A program made the translations under genes and the position numbers. A stretch of 64,000 nt of DNA from Motilimonas eburnea. GTDB taxonomy: Bacteria > Pseudomonadota > Gammaproteobacteria > Enterobacterales > CBDFNC01. The DNA lies in contig NZ_JAIMJB010000022.1 in the NCBI RefSeq assembly GCF_021295345.1, positions 1-64,000 of the forward strand, written 5' to 3'. The notes beneath the pieces were generated by a model that saw only the letters and a list, made by a program, of their open reading frames with translations, was not told the origin of the DNA and made no database searches. How positions within the stretch are numbered: the first letter of the stretch is position 1; every line of letters starts with the position of its first letter. Below are positions 17,085-25,779 of this stretch, piece by piece.

Positions 17085-18683
17085 ATGACGATTTCAGCCC
17101 CAACCATGCAAAAAGATGTCTACAAAGAGTTTCACGGCCGCGCTTATCACCCTGATGTGTCAGAGGTTTATGCAAACTTTACCTCTCGTTCGGGCAAGCT
17201 AAGTAATGTGGCCAATAACGACAAGGTAGCCTTCGTTGGCTTGCAATACTTCATCATGTCTTATCTCATTGAAGAGTGGGATGCGTTTTTCAAAGCCGAT
17301 AAGGCCACGGCGGTGGCTCAGCACAAGCGCATTTTATCGGCCATGTTAGGTTACAGCGTGGACATCACTTACCTAGAGAAGCTTCACGATCTTGGTTACT
17401 TGCCACTTAAGATCAAAGCCTTACCTGAGGGCACGTTAGTGCCATATCAAGTGCCGCCGATGACCATAGTGAATACTCAGGCTGGGTTTCAGTGGTTAAC
17501 CAACATGATAGAAACCGTACTCAGCTGTGAAAACTGGCCAATTCAAACTAGTGCAACCACGTCAACGGCTTATATGAAGGTGTTTAAAGAGTTTGCCGAA
17601 AAAACCGGTTTAGACATGAGCTTTGTGCCATTCCAAGGCCACGATTTTTCATTTCGCGGTATGTTCGGTAAAGCGGCGGCGGCCATGAGTGGCTTTGGTC
17701 ACCTTGCGTCTGGATTAGTGGGCACAGATACCATTACCGCCGTGTTATTCGCCGAAAAGTACTATGGTGCTAATGTTGACGAGGAGCTGGTAGGTTGTTC
17801 GGTTGATGCCACCGAGCACAGCGTGACGTGTAGCTGGTTAATGGAAGGCGAGATTGAATTTTTCCGCTACCTTATGCAGCAGCAAGCGCCGAAGGGGATC
17901 TTGTCTGTGGTCAGCGATACATGGGATTTTTGGACCCTAGTGACCGAGTATCTACCGCAGCTAAAACAAGAAATTATGGCGCGTGATGGCACCTTAGTGA
18001 TCCGTCCAGACTCGGGCGACCCAGTGAAGATATTAACGGGTTATTTGGTTCACAGGGCGCCGTTTAGCTCTGCCGATGTCACCTTAGCTGCCGCTAACCT
18101 AAAGGCGCGTAAGGCCGATGCCGAAGCCTTTAGTTTTGACGACAAGTTTTATGCCGTAGTGGGTCAAGATGCCCAGCCAGAAGAGTTGATGCCATGTGAA
18201 ATCAAAGGCTTGATTGAATGCTTATGGGATATTTTTGGCGGCACATTAACCGACAAGGGCTATAAGCTACTGGATTCGCACATAGGTGCTATTTACGGCG
18301 ATGCCATCACCTTAGAGCGTCAACGCCAGATTTTACAACGTCTAATGGACAAAGGCTTTGCGTCTAAGGTGGTGTTAGGTATTGGCTCTTACAGCTACCA
18401 ATACGTTACCCGCGACACCCACGGCAGCGCCGTAAAAGCCACCAGTGTGGTGAAAAATGGCGAGCGCATGGCGATATTTAAAGACCCGAAAACCGATACC
18501 AAGAAAAAATCGGCCAAAGGCTTATTAAAGGTCGAACGTGTCAATGGCGAACTCGTGGTGCTGGATAACGTCAGCGAAGCCGAAGAGCAGCAAGGCCTAC
18601 TTGAAACCGTGTTTGAAGATGGGCGTTTAGTGAAAACCACGACGCTGACTGAGATCCGTGCGTTAATCAATAGCCAAATTTAG
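17085..18683 (+). CDS. nadV: Nicotinamide phosphoribosyltransferase (NadV/NAMPT)
   Basis: Converts nicotinamide and PRPP to nicotinamide mononucleotide, giving a one-step salvage route to NAD. The 532-residue protein carries the NAMPT-like order: FTSRSGK near the N-terminus, FQGHDFSFRGMFG, GSDTI-type LVGTDTITAV, SVDATEHSV (contains the substrate-contacting acidic/His cluster), VSDTWDFW, LVIRPDSGDP (phosphoribosyl site), and a C-terminal GIGSYSYQYVTRDTHG. Length exceeds most bacterial NadV by a few dozen residues. I start at the ATG seven bases after AGAGGA; a GTG two codons earlier overlaps that site. It forms an operon with the prs-like gene and ends 63 bp before an unrelated AT-rich gene. 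Confidence 0.9.
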   Translation: MTISAPTMQKDVYKEFHGRAYHPDVSEVYANFTSRSGKLSNVANNDKVAFVGLQYFIMSYLIEEWDAFFKADKATAVAQHKRILSAMLGYSVDITYLEKLHDLGYLPLKIKALPEGTLVPYQVPPMTIVNTQAGFQWLTNMIETVLSCENWPIQTSATTSTAYMKVFKEFAEKTGLDMSFVPFQGHDFSFRGMFGKAAAAMSGFGHLASGLVGTDTITAVLFAEKYYGANVDEELVGCSVDATEHSVTCSWLMEGEIEFFRYLMQQQAPKGILSVVSDTWDFWTLVTEYLPQLKQEIMARDGTLVIRPDSGDPVKILTGYLVHRAPFSSADVTLAAANLKARKADAEAFSFDDKFYAVVGQDAQPEELMPCEIKGLIECLWDIFGGTLTDKGYKLLDSHIGAIYGDAITLERQRQILQRLMDKGFASKVVLGIGSYSYQYVTRDTHGSAVKATSVVKNGERMAIFKDPKTDTKKKSAKGLLKVERVNGELVVLDNVSEAEEQQGLLETVFEDGRLVKTTTLTEIRALINSQI

Positions 18684-18746
18684 TTTGGCTGAGGTTTTTG
18701 GTTATTGACCCTAGCAATTTTCAGATAAAAATTAGGTGAACGATGG

Positions 18747-19550
18747 ATGAGTAACTCTTGTTTCCACTATACGAGTATCGAAGCTCTATACAATATTGTG
18801 GCAAATAGATCATTGCACTTTGGTAGTTTCGGGATGATGAATGACCCACTTGAAACGAAAATTGATAATGACCTTCTTCATGAGTTGTACACTAATGAAT
18901 TTAGTGAGTCAGAGCTCCCTCAAAATTTTTATTTCAAACGAAATAATATAGATGAGTTCCAGTATCGAGCGTTTGGCTTTTCCACCTCTAAGAGTGGTGA
19001 TGACTTGAGCCAGTGGCGCTCGTATACTCAGAAAACCAAAGGGGTATGTATTGAATTTGATAAGGAAGCGCTGGAAAAACAGTTGGTTAAGTTGTTACAC
19101 GAAAAAAGGCCTGTATCATGCGAATGTGTATACTCAATAACAAAAGAGCGAGAGTTGCTTCAACGCTACGTACAGCTGGTCAGAAGTAATGGTTGGTATA
19201 AAGTCATGAACCAATCAAATCCTGAGTTCATGGAGCATGGCCTCACTCAATTTGAGTACATGCTAGCTTTTCAAGAAATGGCAATTCAAATCAAACATGA
19301 GTCGTTTGAGCCTGAATCAGAAATTCGTTTTTTCCTTCTACAAGATAACTTTAACGGAGACATAGAAATAAAGCCTTGTGCAGGAGGGCTCACTCGCTAT
19401 GTTAATGTTAACATTACACCTGAGTGCATTAAATCTATTAGAACAGGCCCATTAGTAGATAAGAGAAATAAGTTTATGATTCAAGAGCTATTTATGTCAA
19501 AAATGGATAAGTTTGTCGAAGTATCAGAGACTGCATCACCATATTTATAA
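18747..19550 (+). CDS. DUF2971-family protein
   Basis: A 267-residue soluble protein. The opening FHYTSIEALYNIVANRSLHF with SFGMMNDPLE, followed by RAFGFSTSKSGDDLSQWRSY and KGVCIEFD, is the standard DUF2971 signature. The fold is predicted by others to resemble ADP-ribosyltransferase-like proteins, and the family is common in mobile and defence-rich regions, but no activity is established. The gene is clearly more AT-rich and codes with different codon use from nadV on one side and cheY on the other, suggesting recent acquisition as a single gene. TAGGTGA about eight bases before the ATG is the likely ribosome site. No partner gene is visible. Confidence 0.8.
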   Translation: MSNSCFHYTSIEALYNIVANRSLHFGSFGMMNDPLETKIDNDLLHELYTNEFSESELPQNFYFKRNNIDEFQYRAFGFSTSKSGDDLSQWRSYTQKTKGVCIEFDKEALEKQLVKLLHEKRPVSCECVYSITKERELLQRYVQLVRSNGWYKVMNQSNPEFMEHGLTQFEYMLAFQEMAIQIKHESFEPESEIRFFLLQDNFNGDIEIKPCAGGLTRYVNVNITPECIKSIRTGPLVDKRNKFMIQELFMSKMDKFVEVSETASPYL

Positions 19551-19738
19551 GTTCGCATTGGTGCAGGGCAAACGCATGAATGTTTTTTGACCGAACGGTG
19601 GTGTTTTCTTAGTCGAATATTTGCCGCAAGAATGCGGCAGTTAAGCCATCAACAGCTTTTAAGAATGATTTCACGGCGTTTCGAAAAAGAATACTCCACC
19701 TTGTTCGGCTCCAGCTTGGTTAATGAGCCAGACGAAGA

Positions 19739-20122
19739 TTAGGAAACCTTCTGTGGTTTTTTAAAGCCGATCCGTTGCAGTTGTTTTTCTAATGCGTTTT
19801 GAGTGAAGGGCTTAGCTAAAAAACCGGATACATCGGCGCGAATAGCCAAGGTTAAATGTTCTTTATCTGCTTCACTGGTGACCATCAATACCGGTAAATC
19901 CAAAGTAAACGGGTTGCTTCTAACTTGTTTAAGTAGGCCAAGGCCGTCTAGCTTAGGCATGTTTATATCTGTGACAATCAAATCAAAAGGGTGGGCTTTG
20001 ATCAGCTTTAACGCATGTATTCCATCTGCGGCTTCTTCCACTTCGTCAAAGCCAAAGTCGCGTAACATATGATGCAGTATATGCCGTAAACACATAGTGT
20101 CGTCTACCACTAATGCTCTCAT
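19739..20122 (-). CDS. CheY-like single-domain response regulator
   Basis: A 127-residue stand-alone receiver domain. The acidic pocket (Asp7, Asp8), phosphoacceptor Asp52 in IVTDINMPKLDG, Thr/Ser in MVTSEAD near 81-83 and Lys104 in FLAKPF are all present, so it should be phosphorylated. No output domain follows; it probably acts by protein-protein contact, as CheY does, or passes phosphate on. No kinase gene is adjacent; the CheR/CheB/hybrid-kinase operon lies 10 kb away and might be a partner, which is speculation. GAGGCAAG upstream of the ATG is a good ribosome site. REP elements lie just upstream and a small hairpin (TGCCGCA/TGCGGCA, 19622-19639) downstream. Confidence 0.85.
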   Translation of the reverse strand: MRALVVDDTMCLRHILHHMLRDFGFDEVEEAADGIHALKLIKAHPFDLIVTDINMPKLDGLGLLKQVRSNPFTLDLPVLMVTSEADKEHLTLAIRADVSGFLAKPFTQNALEKQLQRIGFKKPQKVS

Positions 20123-20187
20123 TCTTGCCTCGCAAATTCGTTAATTAATGATGCCTGCCTGACTCTTGCTCGAGGGAGCGCCTGTAT

Positions 20188-20254
20188 GTGGGAGCTGCAG
20201 TAATGCAGCGATAGATTCAAAGACGCTGATTCGCGGAATAAATTCCGCTCCCAC
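20188..20254. repeat. REP/BIME-type repeat
   Basis: GTGGGAGCTGCAG-taa-TGCAGCGATA followed by an inverted partner ending TTCCGCTCCCAC. The partner arm (GCGGAATAAATTCCGC) differs from that of the other copies, so this is a mosaic of two REP subtypes. Confidence 0.7.
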
Positions 20255-20266
20255 TGGATTGTGTTT

Positions 20267-20348
20267 GTGGGAGCTGCAGTAATGCAGCGATATATTCAAA
20301 GGCAGCGATAGATTCAAAGACAAATCGCACCATGACTGGTGCTCCCAC
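20267..20348. repeat. REP/BIME-type repeat
   Basis: Second element in the same gap, 12 bp after the first: GTGGGAGCTGCAG-taa-TGCAGCGATA, a partly duplicated spacer (GCAGCGATAGATTCAAAGA), then AATCGCACCATGACTGG and TGCTCCCAC as the inverted partner. Confidence 0.72.
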
Positions 20349-20403
20349 TGCTTCATCCTTTATTGATATTAGTATGATTTAGTAGCGTGTATTTAATTTT
20401 TTA

Positions 20404-21243
20404 CTAAGCACTCATGATCACGGGGTAATGATGGATAGGGTGAGACTTAATACTGACCTTGTGGCCATAAATCTGAGCTATGTTTGCCGTGCTGATCACC
20501 GTGTTTGGCGAGCCATCGAGTGCTAGCTTGCCGCCTTGCATCAGTAACAGGCGGTCGGCATATTGAGCGGCTAAATTCAGGTCGTGTAACACCATAAGCA
20601 CGCTCATGCCTTTTTGACTCATTTGCCGACATAGGCTCAATACCTTATGTTGCTGAGCCAAGTCTAGAGCGGATGTAGGCTCATCAAGAAGCAAGATGCC
20701 ATGTTGGTTAGCGCAGCTTAGCTGGGTTAGCACCCTAGCTAGATGTACGCGCTGTTTTTCACCGCCAGATAAACTGGGGTAAGCGCGATCAGCTAGATGC
20801 AGCACATCGGTCGCGGCCATGTTTTCTTGCGTTAAATACTGAACTTCTGACTGCTTGAGTGGCAATGACAAGCCTCCCAAGGCGACCACTTCGCGCGCGC
20901 TAAAGGCAAAGCTGAGCTGGCTTGACTGGGGCAAAATGGCCATATGTTGTGCCAGTAAATGATCCGGCCAAATATCCCTAGGTTGGCCAAAGATGCGAAT
21001 ATTGTGGCCCCCTTGGCTTAGTTCGCCGCTAATCAGCTTGAGCAGGCTACTTTTGCCCGCGCCATTGGGGCCGAGGATGACAGTTAATTCCCCTGCCTTC
21101 AGGCTAAAGCTGACTTGGTCAACTAAGGTTTGCTTCGCTGTGGTATAGCTTAAATCGCTGACTTGCAGGGGCGATGCGCTTGGGGTGTGTAGCGCGGCAA
21201 AGTTAAGCTTGGTGTCGTAGGAGGAGGTGAATAAATTCAACAT
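20404..21243 (-). CDS. hmuV: HmuV, haem ABC transporter ATPase
   Basis: ATPase subunit of the haem importer. The 279-residue protein has Walker A LGPNGAGKSS, Q-loop AILPQSS, signature LSGGEKQRVHLARVL (the HLARVL version is usual in HmuV), Walker B GILLLDEPTSALD and switch His in VLHDLN. Its start codon overlaps the HmuU stop by one base (TAATG), so translation is coupled. About 30 residues before the first strand are longer than in typical HmuV, and a later start is possible, but the overlap favours the chosen one. It is the last gene of an hmuTUV operon transcribed leftward from a Fur-controlled divergent promoter. Confidence 0.9.
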   Translation of the reverse strand: MLNLFTSSYDTKLNFAALHTPSASPLQVSDLSYTTAKQTLVDQVSFSLKAGELTVILGPNGAGKSSLLKLISGELSQGGHNIRIFGQPRDIWPDHLLAQHMAILPQSSQLSFAFSAREVVALGGLSLPLKQSEVQYLTQENMAATDVLHLADRAYPSLSGGEKQRVHLARVLTQLSCANQHGILLLDEPTSALDLAQQHKVLSLCRQMSQKGMSVLMVLHDLNLAAQYADRLLLMQGGKLALDGSPNTVISTANIAQIYGHKVSIKSHPIHHYPVIMSA

Positions 21244-22274
21244 TACATTCTGCCTCGCTGCTGAAATAACAGAGCAATAAAAAAGGGTGCCCCTGCTAAG
21301 GCGGTGATGATGCCAACGGGCAGCTCGGCTGGGCTGACTAAGGTGCGAGATAGGGTGTCGGCAATCAGCAGTAATAAGCCTCCCAGCAAAGCAGATAGAG
21401 GAATTAACAGGTTATGATTCGGTCCAACTAAAAGGCGGCCTAAATGGGGAATGATCAAGCCAACAAAGCCGATCATGCCGCACAAGGAAACGCTGATGCC
21501 GACCCCTGCCGCACAGAGTAAAATCAGACGACGTTTTAACGCTTCCACGCCTATGCCCATGTGACGCGCTTCGGCTTCGCCCAGTAAAAACGCATTGAGC
21601 TTATTGGCATCGTGTTGCAAGTAATACAGCAACACGGCTAAGGTTGACCACGCCAAAGCGATATTGGCCCAAGTGGTATGAGCGACCGAGCCCATCGACC
21701 ACAAGGCGAGATCGCGCAGCGCTTGATCGTCGGCATAAAAGTTAAGCAATCCCAAGGCTGCGCCAGCTAGTGCGCTGATCGCCACACCCGCAAGCAGCAT
21801 GATGGCAACCGACGTGCCATGTTGACTGGTGCCCAGTTGATACACCAAAAGCGTGACGAGACTGCCGCCAATAAAGGCAAAGATAGGCACTGTGCCTAAG
21901 GTCAGCAATAAAGGATAAAACTCCGCCATAGGCGCAAACACCACGATGGCGAGCGCCGCACCTAAGGCTGCACCGCCCGACACGCCAATAATGCCGGGGT
22001 CAGCGAGGGGATTACGAAACAGCCCCTGCATCACCGCGCCGCACATGGCCAAAATAGCCCCTATGGCCAAGCACAATAGCACCCGAGGAATGCGCACTTG
22101 CTGGATCACTAAGCTGATATGGGGCGCTACCTCTTGATTGAAGATGGCGCGCCAAGCTTGCTCGATGGAAATAGGCATTGGGCCGATAAAAATGGAGCCG
22201 ACCGCCATGACGGCCAACACAAGCGCAACGGGAACAAAGACGGTGCGAGGTTGATAACGTACCACCTGCATCAT
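21243..22274 (-). CDS. hmuU: HmuU, haem ABC transporter permease
   Basis: FecCD-family permease that moves haem across the inner membrane. The 343-residue protein shows RIPRVLLCLAIGA, MQGLFRNPLADPGIIGVSGG, GTSVAIMLLAGVAISA, the LGEAEARHMG segment typical of haem permeases, and CGMIGFVGLIIPHLGR, the ATPase-coupling loop; nine to ten membrane helices are evident. The start overlaps the HmuT stop as TAATG and the stop overlaps hmuV the same way. Two adjacent Met codons (22274 and 22271) are equivalent. A homodimeric transporter is expected because only one permease gene is present. Confidence 0.9.
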   Translation of the reverse strand: MMQVVRYQPRTVFVPVALVLAVMAVGSIFIGPMPISIEQAWRAIFNQEVAPHISLVIQQVRIPRVLLCLAIGAILAMCGAVMQGLFRNPLADPGIIGVSGGAALGAALAIVVFAPMAEFYPLLLTLGTVPIFAFIGGSLVTLLVYQLGTSQHGTSVAIMLLAGVAISALAGAALGLLNFYADDQALRDLALWSMGSVAHTTWANIALAWSTLAVLLYYLQHDANKLNAFLLGEAEARHMGIGVEALKRRLILLCAAGVGISVSLCGMIGFVGLIIPHLGRLLVGPNHNLLIPLSALLGGLLLLIADTLSRTLVSPAELPVGIITALAGAPFFIALLFQQRGRM

Positions 22275-23179
22275 TAGTCTCCGTAGACCAAGTTATGCAG
22301 TCGCTGCGCTTCATGCAGGCTGCTAATGCCGAGTTCACCGATTAAGCTGGTGCCTTCGATGCTAAAGATGCGCTGCTTTTGTCCGGCGGGCGTGACCGCT
22401 AACATGGGATGAGCCGTTAATAAGGCCTCAACGCCACCTATCTGTTGCAAACTGCGCTGGCTGACCAAGATAACATCGGGCGCCATGGTTAGCAGGGCTT
22501 CACTTGACGCGGGTTTGTAGGAATCGATTTGCGCGGCGGCAGGGTTGGTTGCCCCCATGAGCTCAATAATAGTATCCACAGGGGTATTACTCCCTGCCAA
22601 GCTGAGTGGGCTGCCGTCACGCAACAAGATAAACACCACTTTTTGTTGCTGCTGGAGGGCAGGCTGCTGACGTTGTAATTGACTAGCAAGGTTGTCTATT
22701 TTGGCCATTAAACGGGTTGCTTGGCTGGTGTGCCCGGTTTGCTGCGCCACTTGCTCTATGCGCATCTTGAGATCGTCGATCTGATTACCTGGATGCAAAA
22801 CCGTCACCTCAACATCTGCTTGGCGAAGTAATTGCAGCGTGGTATCTGGCCCTGCTTCTTGGCTGGCGATCAGCGTGGTTGGGGTGAGAGCCAGTAATCC
22901 TTCGGTGGTTAGCTGACGGTGATAGCCCACATTGGGCAGGGTGCCATTGTGCCATTTGTGACTGGTGACATCGGTTGCCACTAACTGCTGCTGCGCGCCG
23001 AGGGCATAAATGATTTCGGTGATGCTGGCACCGGCACTGATAATGCGATTGGTGGCAGCATTGCTAGGAATATTGCTAGAAGCTGTGCTTTGAGCCTGCG
23101 CTTCCTGCGCTAAAGCTGTAAGTGGCACTGTGGTGGCTGTCCAAGTCAAAGCGAACAATAATAAGGTTAATCCGCGCAT
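22274..23179 (-). CDS. hmuT: HmuT, periplasmic haem-binding protein
   Basis: Delivers haem to HmuUV. The protein (301 residues) has a signal peptide with cleavage near LTALAQ, then RIISAGASITEIIYALG (the usual HmuT opening), VGYHRQLTTEGLLAL with the candidate axial Tyr, and a C-terminal TPAGQKQRIFSIEGTSLIG. I start at the Met at 23179 because GAGGACG precedes it by seven bases; a Met ten codons upstream lacks such a site and would weaken the signal peptide. A Ser/Ala/Gln-rich linker follows the signal. The Fur box at 23228-23246 lies about 50 bp upstream. Confidence 0.88.
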   Translation of the reverse strand: MRGLTLLLFALTWTATTVPLTALAQEAQAQSTASSNIPSNAATNRIISAGASITEIIYALGAQQQLVATDVTSHKWHNGTLPNVGYHRQLTTEGLLALTPTTLIASQEAGPDTTLQLLRQADVEVTVLHPGNQIDDLKMRIEQVAQQTGHTSQATRLMAKIDNLASQLQRQQPALQQQQKVVFILLRDGSPLSLAGSNTPVDTIIELMGATNPAAAQIDSYKPASSEALLTMAPDVILVSQRSLQQIGGVEALLTAHPMLAVTPAGQKQRIFSIEGTSLIGELGISSLHEAQRLHNLVYGD

Positions 23180-23227
23180 CAATACGTCCTCGAGCGATAA
23201 AGTCGGCAAATGATAGATTTAAATGCA

Positions 23228-23246
23228 ATTGATATCAATTATCATT
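23228..23246. promoter_or_regulatory. Fur box in the hmuT / hutX divergent promoter
   Basis: ATTGATATCAATTATCATT matches 15 of 18 defined positions of the Fur consensus and contains the 7-1-7 form TGATATC-A-ATTATCA. Its central place between the hmuTUV and hutXZ starts suggests that one Fur site controls both directions. Confidence 0.72.
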
Positions 23247-23309
23247 TGCGATAAATTAACGCAAAAGTTCGGTTAACGTGCGAGCTTAAAATTTTTTAGG
23301 GGTTTAATC

Positions 23310-23849
23310 GTGTATCCAGTTTATTCACAGTCCGGTATCTCACCGAGTTTGATCGAGCAAGTGGCAAGCCTGCTACAACAGCAACCCGGCTTACATCCAG
23401 CGGGCATGGCCGAGCAGCTCAATATTAGCGAAGGGGAAGTGGTGCTGGCGCTGCCGAGCGAGATGGTGACAGCCATCAAAGGTGAGGCCGCCGAAGCCAT
23501 TTTACAAACCTTAAGTGAATGGGGCCCGGTCACCACCATAGTGCACAATCAGGGCTCGATCTTTGAGGTGAAAGCCCGTTTTCCCAAAGGTAAAACCGCC
23601 CACGGTTATTACAACCTGATGGGGCGAGATGGCGAGCTTCATGGCCACTTAAAGCTCACTGAAGTGGCGTATATCGCCTTGGTCAGTAAGCCCTTTAATG
23701 GCAAAGAAAGTCATTTTATCGGCTTTTTCAGTGCCAGCGGTCAGGGCATCTTTAAGGTGTATTTAGGTCGTGACAACAAGCGCCAACTAATCCCTGAACA
23801 AGTCGAAAAATTTCAACACCTAAAGCAGTTACAGGTAGCAGCAGTATGA
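23310..23849 (+). CDS. hutX: HutX, cytosolic haem carrier
   Basis: HutX carries cytoplasmic haem to the haem-degrading enzyme HutZ in Vibrio. The 179-residue protein resembles that family: an N-terminal helical part (LIEQVASLLQQQPGLHPAGMA), then LSEWGPVTTIVHNQGSIFEVK, GKTAHGYYNLMG and a C-terminal FFSASGQGIFKVYLGRD with a Cys-free core. No signal peptide. The start is GTG after AGGGG; the upstream region has the Fur box shared with hmuT. The stop overlaps the hutZ start as ATGA, so both proteins are made together, consistent with direct haem transfer between them. Confidence 0.88.
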   Translation: MYPVYSQSGISPSLIEQVASLLQQQPGLHPAGMAEQLNISEGEVVLALPSEMVTAIKGEAAEAILQTLSEWGPVTTIVHNQGSIFEVKARFPKGKTAHGYYNLMGRDGELHGHLKLTEVAYIALVSKPFNGKESHFIGFFSASGQGIFKVYLGRDNKRQLIPEQVEKFQHLKQLQVAAV

Positions 23850-24388
23850 ACCAAACACTTGAACATGAAGTAAAACAGCAGCGTTTACAAGGCCGTTTAG
23901 GGCCCGAAATCGCCGAGTTTCGCCAGCAATGCCAAACCTTACAGTTGGCAACGGTGGACGAAGCGGGCCAGCCCAATGTCAGCTATGCGCCGTTTGTGAT
24001 GCACGATAAGGCCTATTACATCCTAATCAGCCAGATAGCGCGCCACGCCCGTAATCTATTGGCACAGCCAAAGGTGTCTTTGATGCTGGTTGAAGATGAA
24101 GCCCAAGCCAAAAGTATTTTCGCCCGTAAACGCCTAACCTTTGATGCCAGCGTGCAAACCGTCGCGCGCGATACCGAGCAATGGCAACAAGTGATTGCCT
24201 TGCTCACCGAGCGCTTTGGCGAAATCGTCATTGGCTTGAGCGACTTGGAAGACTTTGTGTTATTCCAGTTAACACCGCAACAGGGGTTATTTGTGAAGGG
24301 GTTTGGTCAAGCATTCCAAGTATCTGGCGAAGACTTAGTTGATTTTGTTCACTTAACCGAAGGACATAAGCCGATTGCTAAAGATTAG
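23846..24388 (+). CDS. hutZ: HutZ, haem-degrading protein
   Basis: A 180-residue member of the split-barrel (pyridoxamine 5'-phosphate oxidase-like) fold; HutZ of Vibrio cholerae breaks down haem and releases iron. Seen: LQLATVDEAGQPNVSYAPF (barrel strands), YYILISQIARHARNL, SLMLVEDEAQAKSIFARKRL (the segment that identifies HutZ/HugZ-type proteins), and a C-terminal FVKGFGQAFQVSGED followed by a terminal LTEGHKPI with the His expected for haem ligation. The ATG overlaps the hutX stop. The operon converges on the hmuY-like gene, with a REP element between them. Confidence 0.88.
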   Translation: MNQTLEHEVKQQRLQGRLGPEIAEFRQQCQTLQLATVDEAGQPNVSYAPFVMHDKAYYILISQIARHARNLLAQPKVSLMLVEDEAQAKSIFARKRLTFDASVQTVARDTEQWQQVIALLTERFGEIVIGLSDLEDFVLFQLTPQQGLFVKGFGQAFQVSGEDLVDFVHLTEGHKPIAKD

Positions 24389-24409
24389 CCCTGTGGCAGC
24401 AGCAGTCTT

Positions 24410-24492
24410 GTGGGAGCCGCAGTAATGCGGCGATGAATATGCAAAACACCATGTTCTTTACAGCCTAATCGCTGCATGACTGTAGCTCCTAC
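24410..24492. repeat. REP/BIME-type repeat
   Basis: GTGGGAGCCGCAG-taa-TGCGGCGAT, about 30 bp spacer, then AATCGCTGCATGACTGTAG and CTCCTACC as the inverted partner. It fills the convergent gap between hutZ and the hmuY-like gene and may serve as a bidirectional transcript end. Confidence 0.7.
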
Positions 24493-24572
24493 CAAGTAGC
24501 CACGAGCAGAGCCTACTGAGGTGTATTCATATCGGCTCGTGGCGGTTTAATCTAGCTATGGCTAGGGTAAAA

Positions 24573-25745
24573 CTAATTCAACTCCTGATAACGCAACACC
24601 AAATTGGCACTCGCTTGGCTGCCATCCACGCCGTAGTTACTGACCACTTGCACCTTAAATAAACGCGGGTTATCCGCATCGTTTGTTTCATCTTTGATTA
24701 GATAGGTGGTGAAGGTTGGCCACATCTTATGTTGGCCTTTCACGCTGTATTCCAGCGGGCCGTAGCTGCCGGGTTTGCTTAAGATACCTTCGGCGCGATC
24801 GCCAAAGTACTTATAAACTTGGTTGGTGTCCGTTGGGTCGGTTACGGCAGCAATGTTGGCAACCCTGATGGCGCCCACGCCGGCTTTACCGGTTCCAGAT
24901 GCGCCGCTATTAACTTGTAGCGGGTAGTCACGACCGCTGACCTTAACGCTCAGGTCCCAGCTTTGGTCTGCGGTGGTAAGGCTGTTACTTTCTAAATCCC
25001 AGTAAGCCGTCGCGGTTGAAAAGTCGAGCTCTGGCGAATCCACGGCCGGGCTAAATTGTTTCGCATTGGCATCCCAGTGCTCTACGCTCAGCACAAGCTT
25101 GCGGCTAGGGGCTTGACCAAAGGCCACGGTGACTTGTTTGACGCTAACGCGCGCGTAGTGGTCGCCACTGGCAGAACGAATAATCCAGCCGTTGCCATCT
25201 TTTGCTGAATAAACCGGCGCACCTTGGCTGTAATCAGCATTAAGCCAGTCGGCAGTTTTTATTTGGGTGATCAAGCTGTCGCTAACAAACTCGCTACAGG
25301 CCGTTTTGGTGACCGCGCTAAAGTCGGCTTCGGTACTGGTTTGGGTCAGTTGTTCAAATTCTGCGGCGACTGCGTTACCTTGCTCATCAAACAAGTTACT
25401 GTATTGATGAGCAATACAGCCAGATACTTTACCGTTGCCAGACAGGCCGCCATTGAGTTTAAAGCCAACGTATTTTTGATACCCTAGATGCCAGCTGGAG
25501 TCGGTTACGGTGGCGCCCGATAACAGATCTAATTGAGCCGGCTGGCTGGCATCGGTGGCGTCGAGTTCAGCAAGGCTAAATGGCGGCGCAGGCGTTGGTT
25601 CTGGTGTTGGCTCAACGCTTGGCGCAGGGGTAGGCGTTACCGCATTATCGCTGTCTTTTGCGTCACTGCCACCTGAGCCGCCGCCACAGGCGCTGAGTAA
25701 TACTGAGCTGATGGCAAGGGCGAGTAGTTTATATTTATGTTGCAT
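24573..25745 (-). CDS. HmuY-family lipoprotein with two HmuY-like halves
   Basis: Predicted outer-membrane lipoprotein of 390 residues that binds haem for the neighbouring receptor. The lipobox is LLSAC (Cys20), followed by a Gly/Ser patch and a Pro/Thr/Glu linker (38-55). Two similar segments occur: SSWHLGYQKYVGFKLNGG with SGNGK (83-106) and QSWDLSVKVSGRDYPLQVNSG then SGTGK (261-287); both fit the HmuY (PF14064) core. HmuY of Porphyromonas is about half this size, so a duplication or extended domain is inferred. I start where AGGAAAA precedes the ATG; an upstream Met 15 codons earlier would bury the lipobox. It lies 34 bp after the receptor gene, in the same operon. Confidence 0.75.
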   Translation of the reverse strand: MQHKYKLLALAISSVLLSACGGGSGGSDAKDSDNAVTPTPAPSVEPTPEPTPAPPFSLAELDATDASQPAQLDLLSGATVTDSSWHLGYQKYVGFKLNGGLSGNGKVSGCIAHQYSNLFDEQGNAVAAEFEQLTQTSTEADFSAVTKTACSEFVSDSLITQIKTADWLNADYSQGAPVYSAKDGNGWIIRSASGDHYARVSVKQVTVAFGQAPSRKLVLSVEHWDANAKQFSPAVDSPELDFSTATAYWDLESNSLTTADQSWDLSVKVSGRDYPLQVNSGASGTGKAGVGAIRVANIAAVTDPTDTNQVYKYFGDRAEGILSKPGSYGPLEYSVKGQHKMWPTFTTYLIKDETNDADNPRLFKVQVVSNYGVDGSQASANLVLRYQELN

Positions 25746-25779
25746 CGTGTGTTTTCCTTTCCTAATAAAATCAGTTATG

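Noticed and set aside
20188-20348. CRISPR-like direct repeats
   Set aside because: Two copies of a palindromic REP with unequal spacing; no regular spacers and no cas genes.
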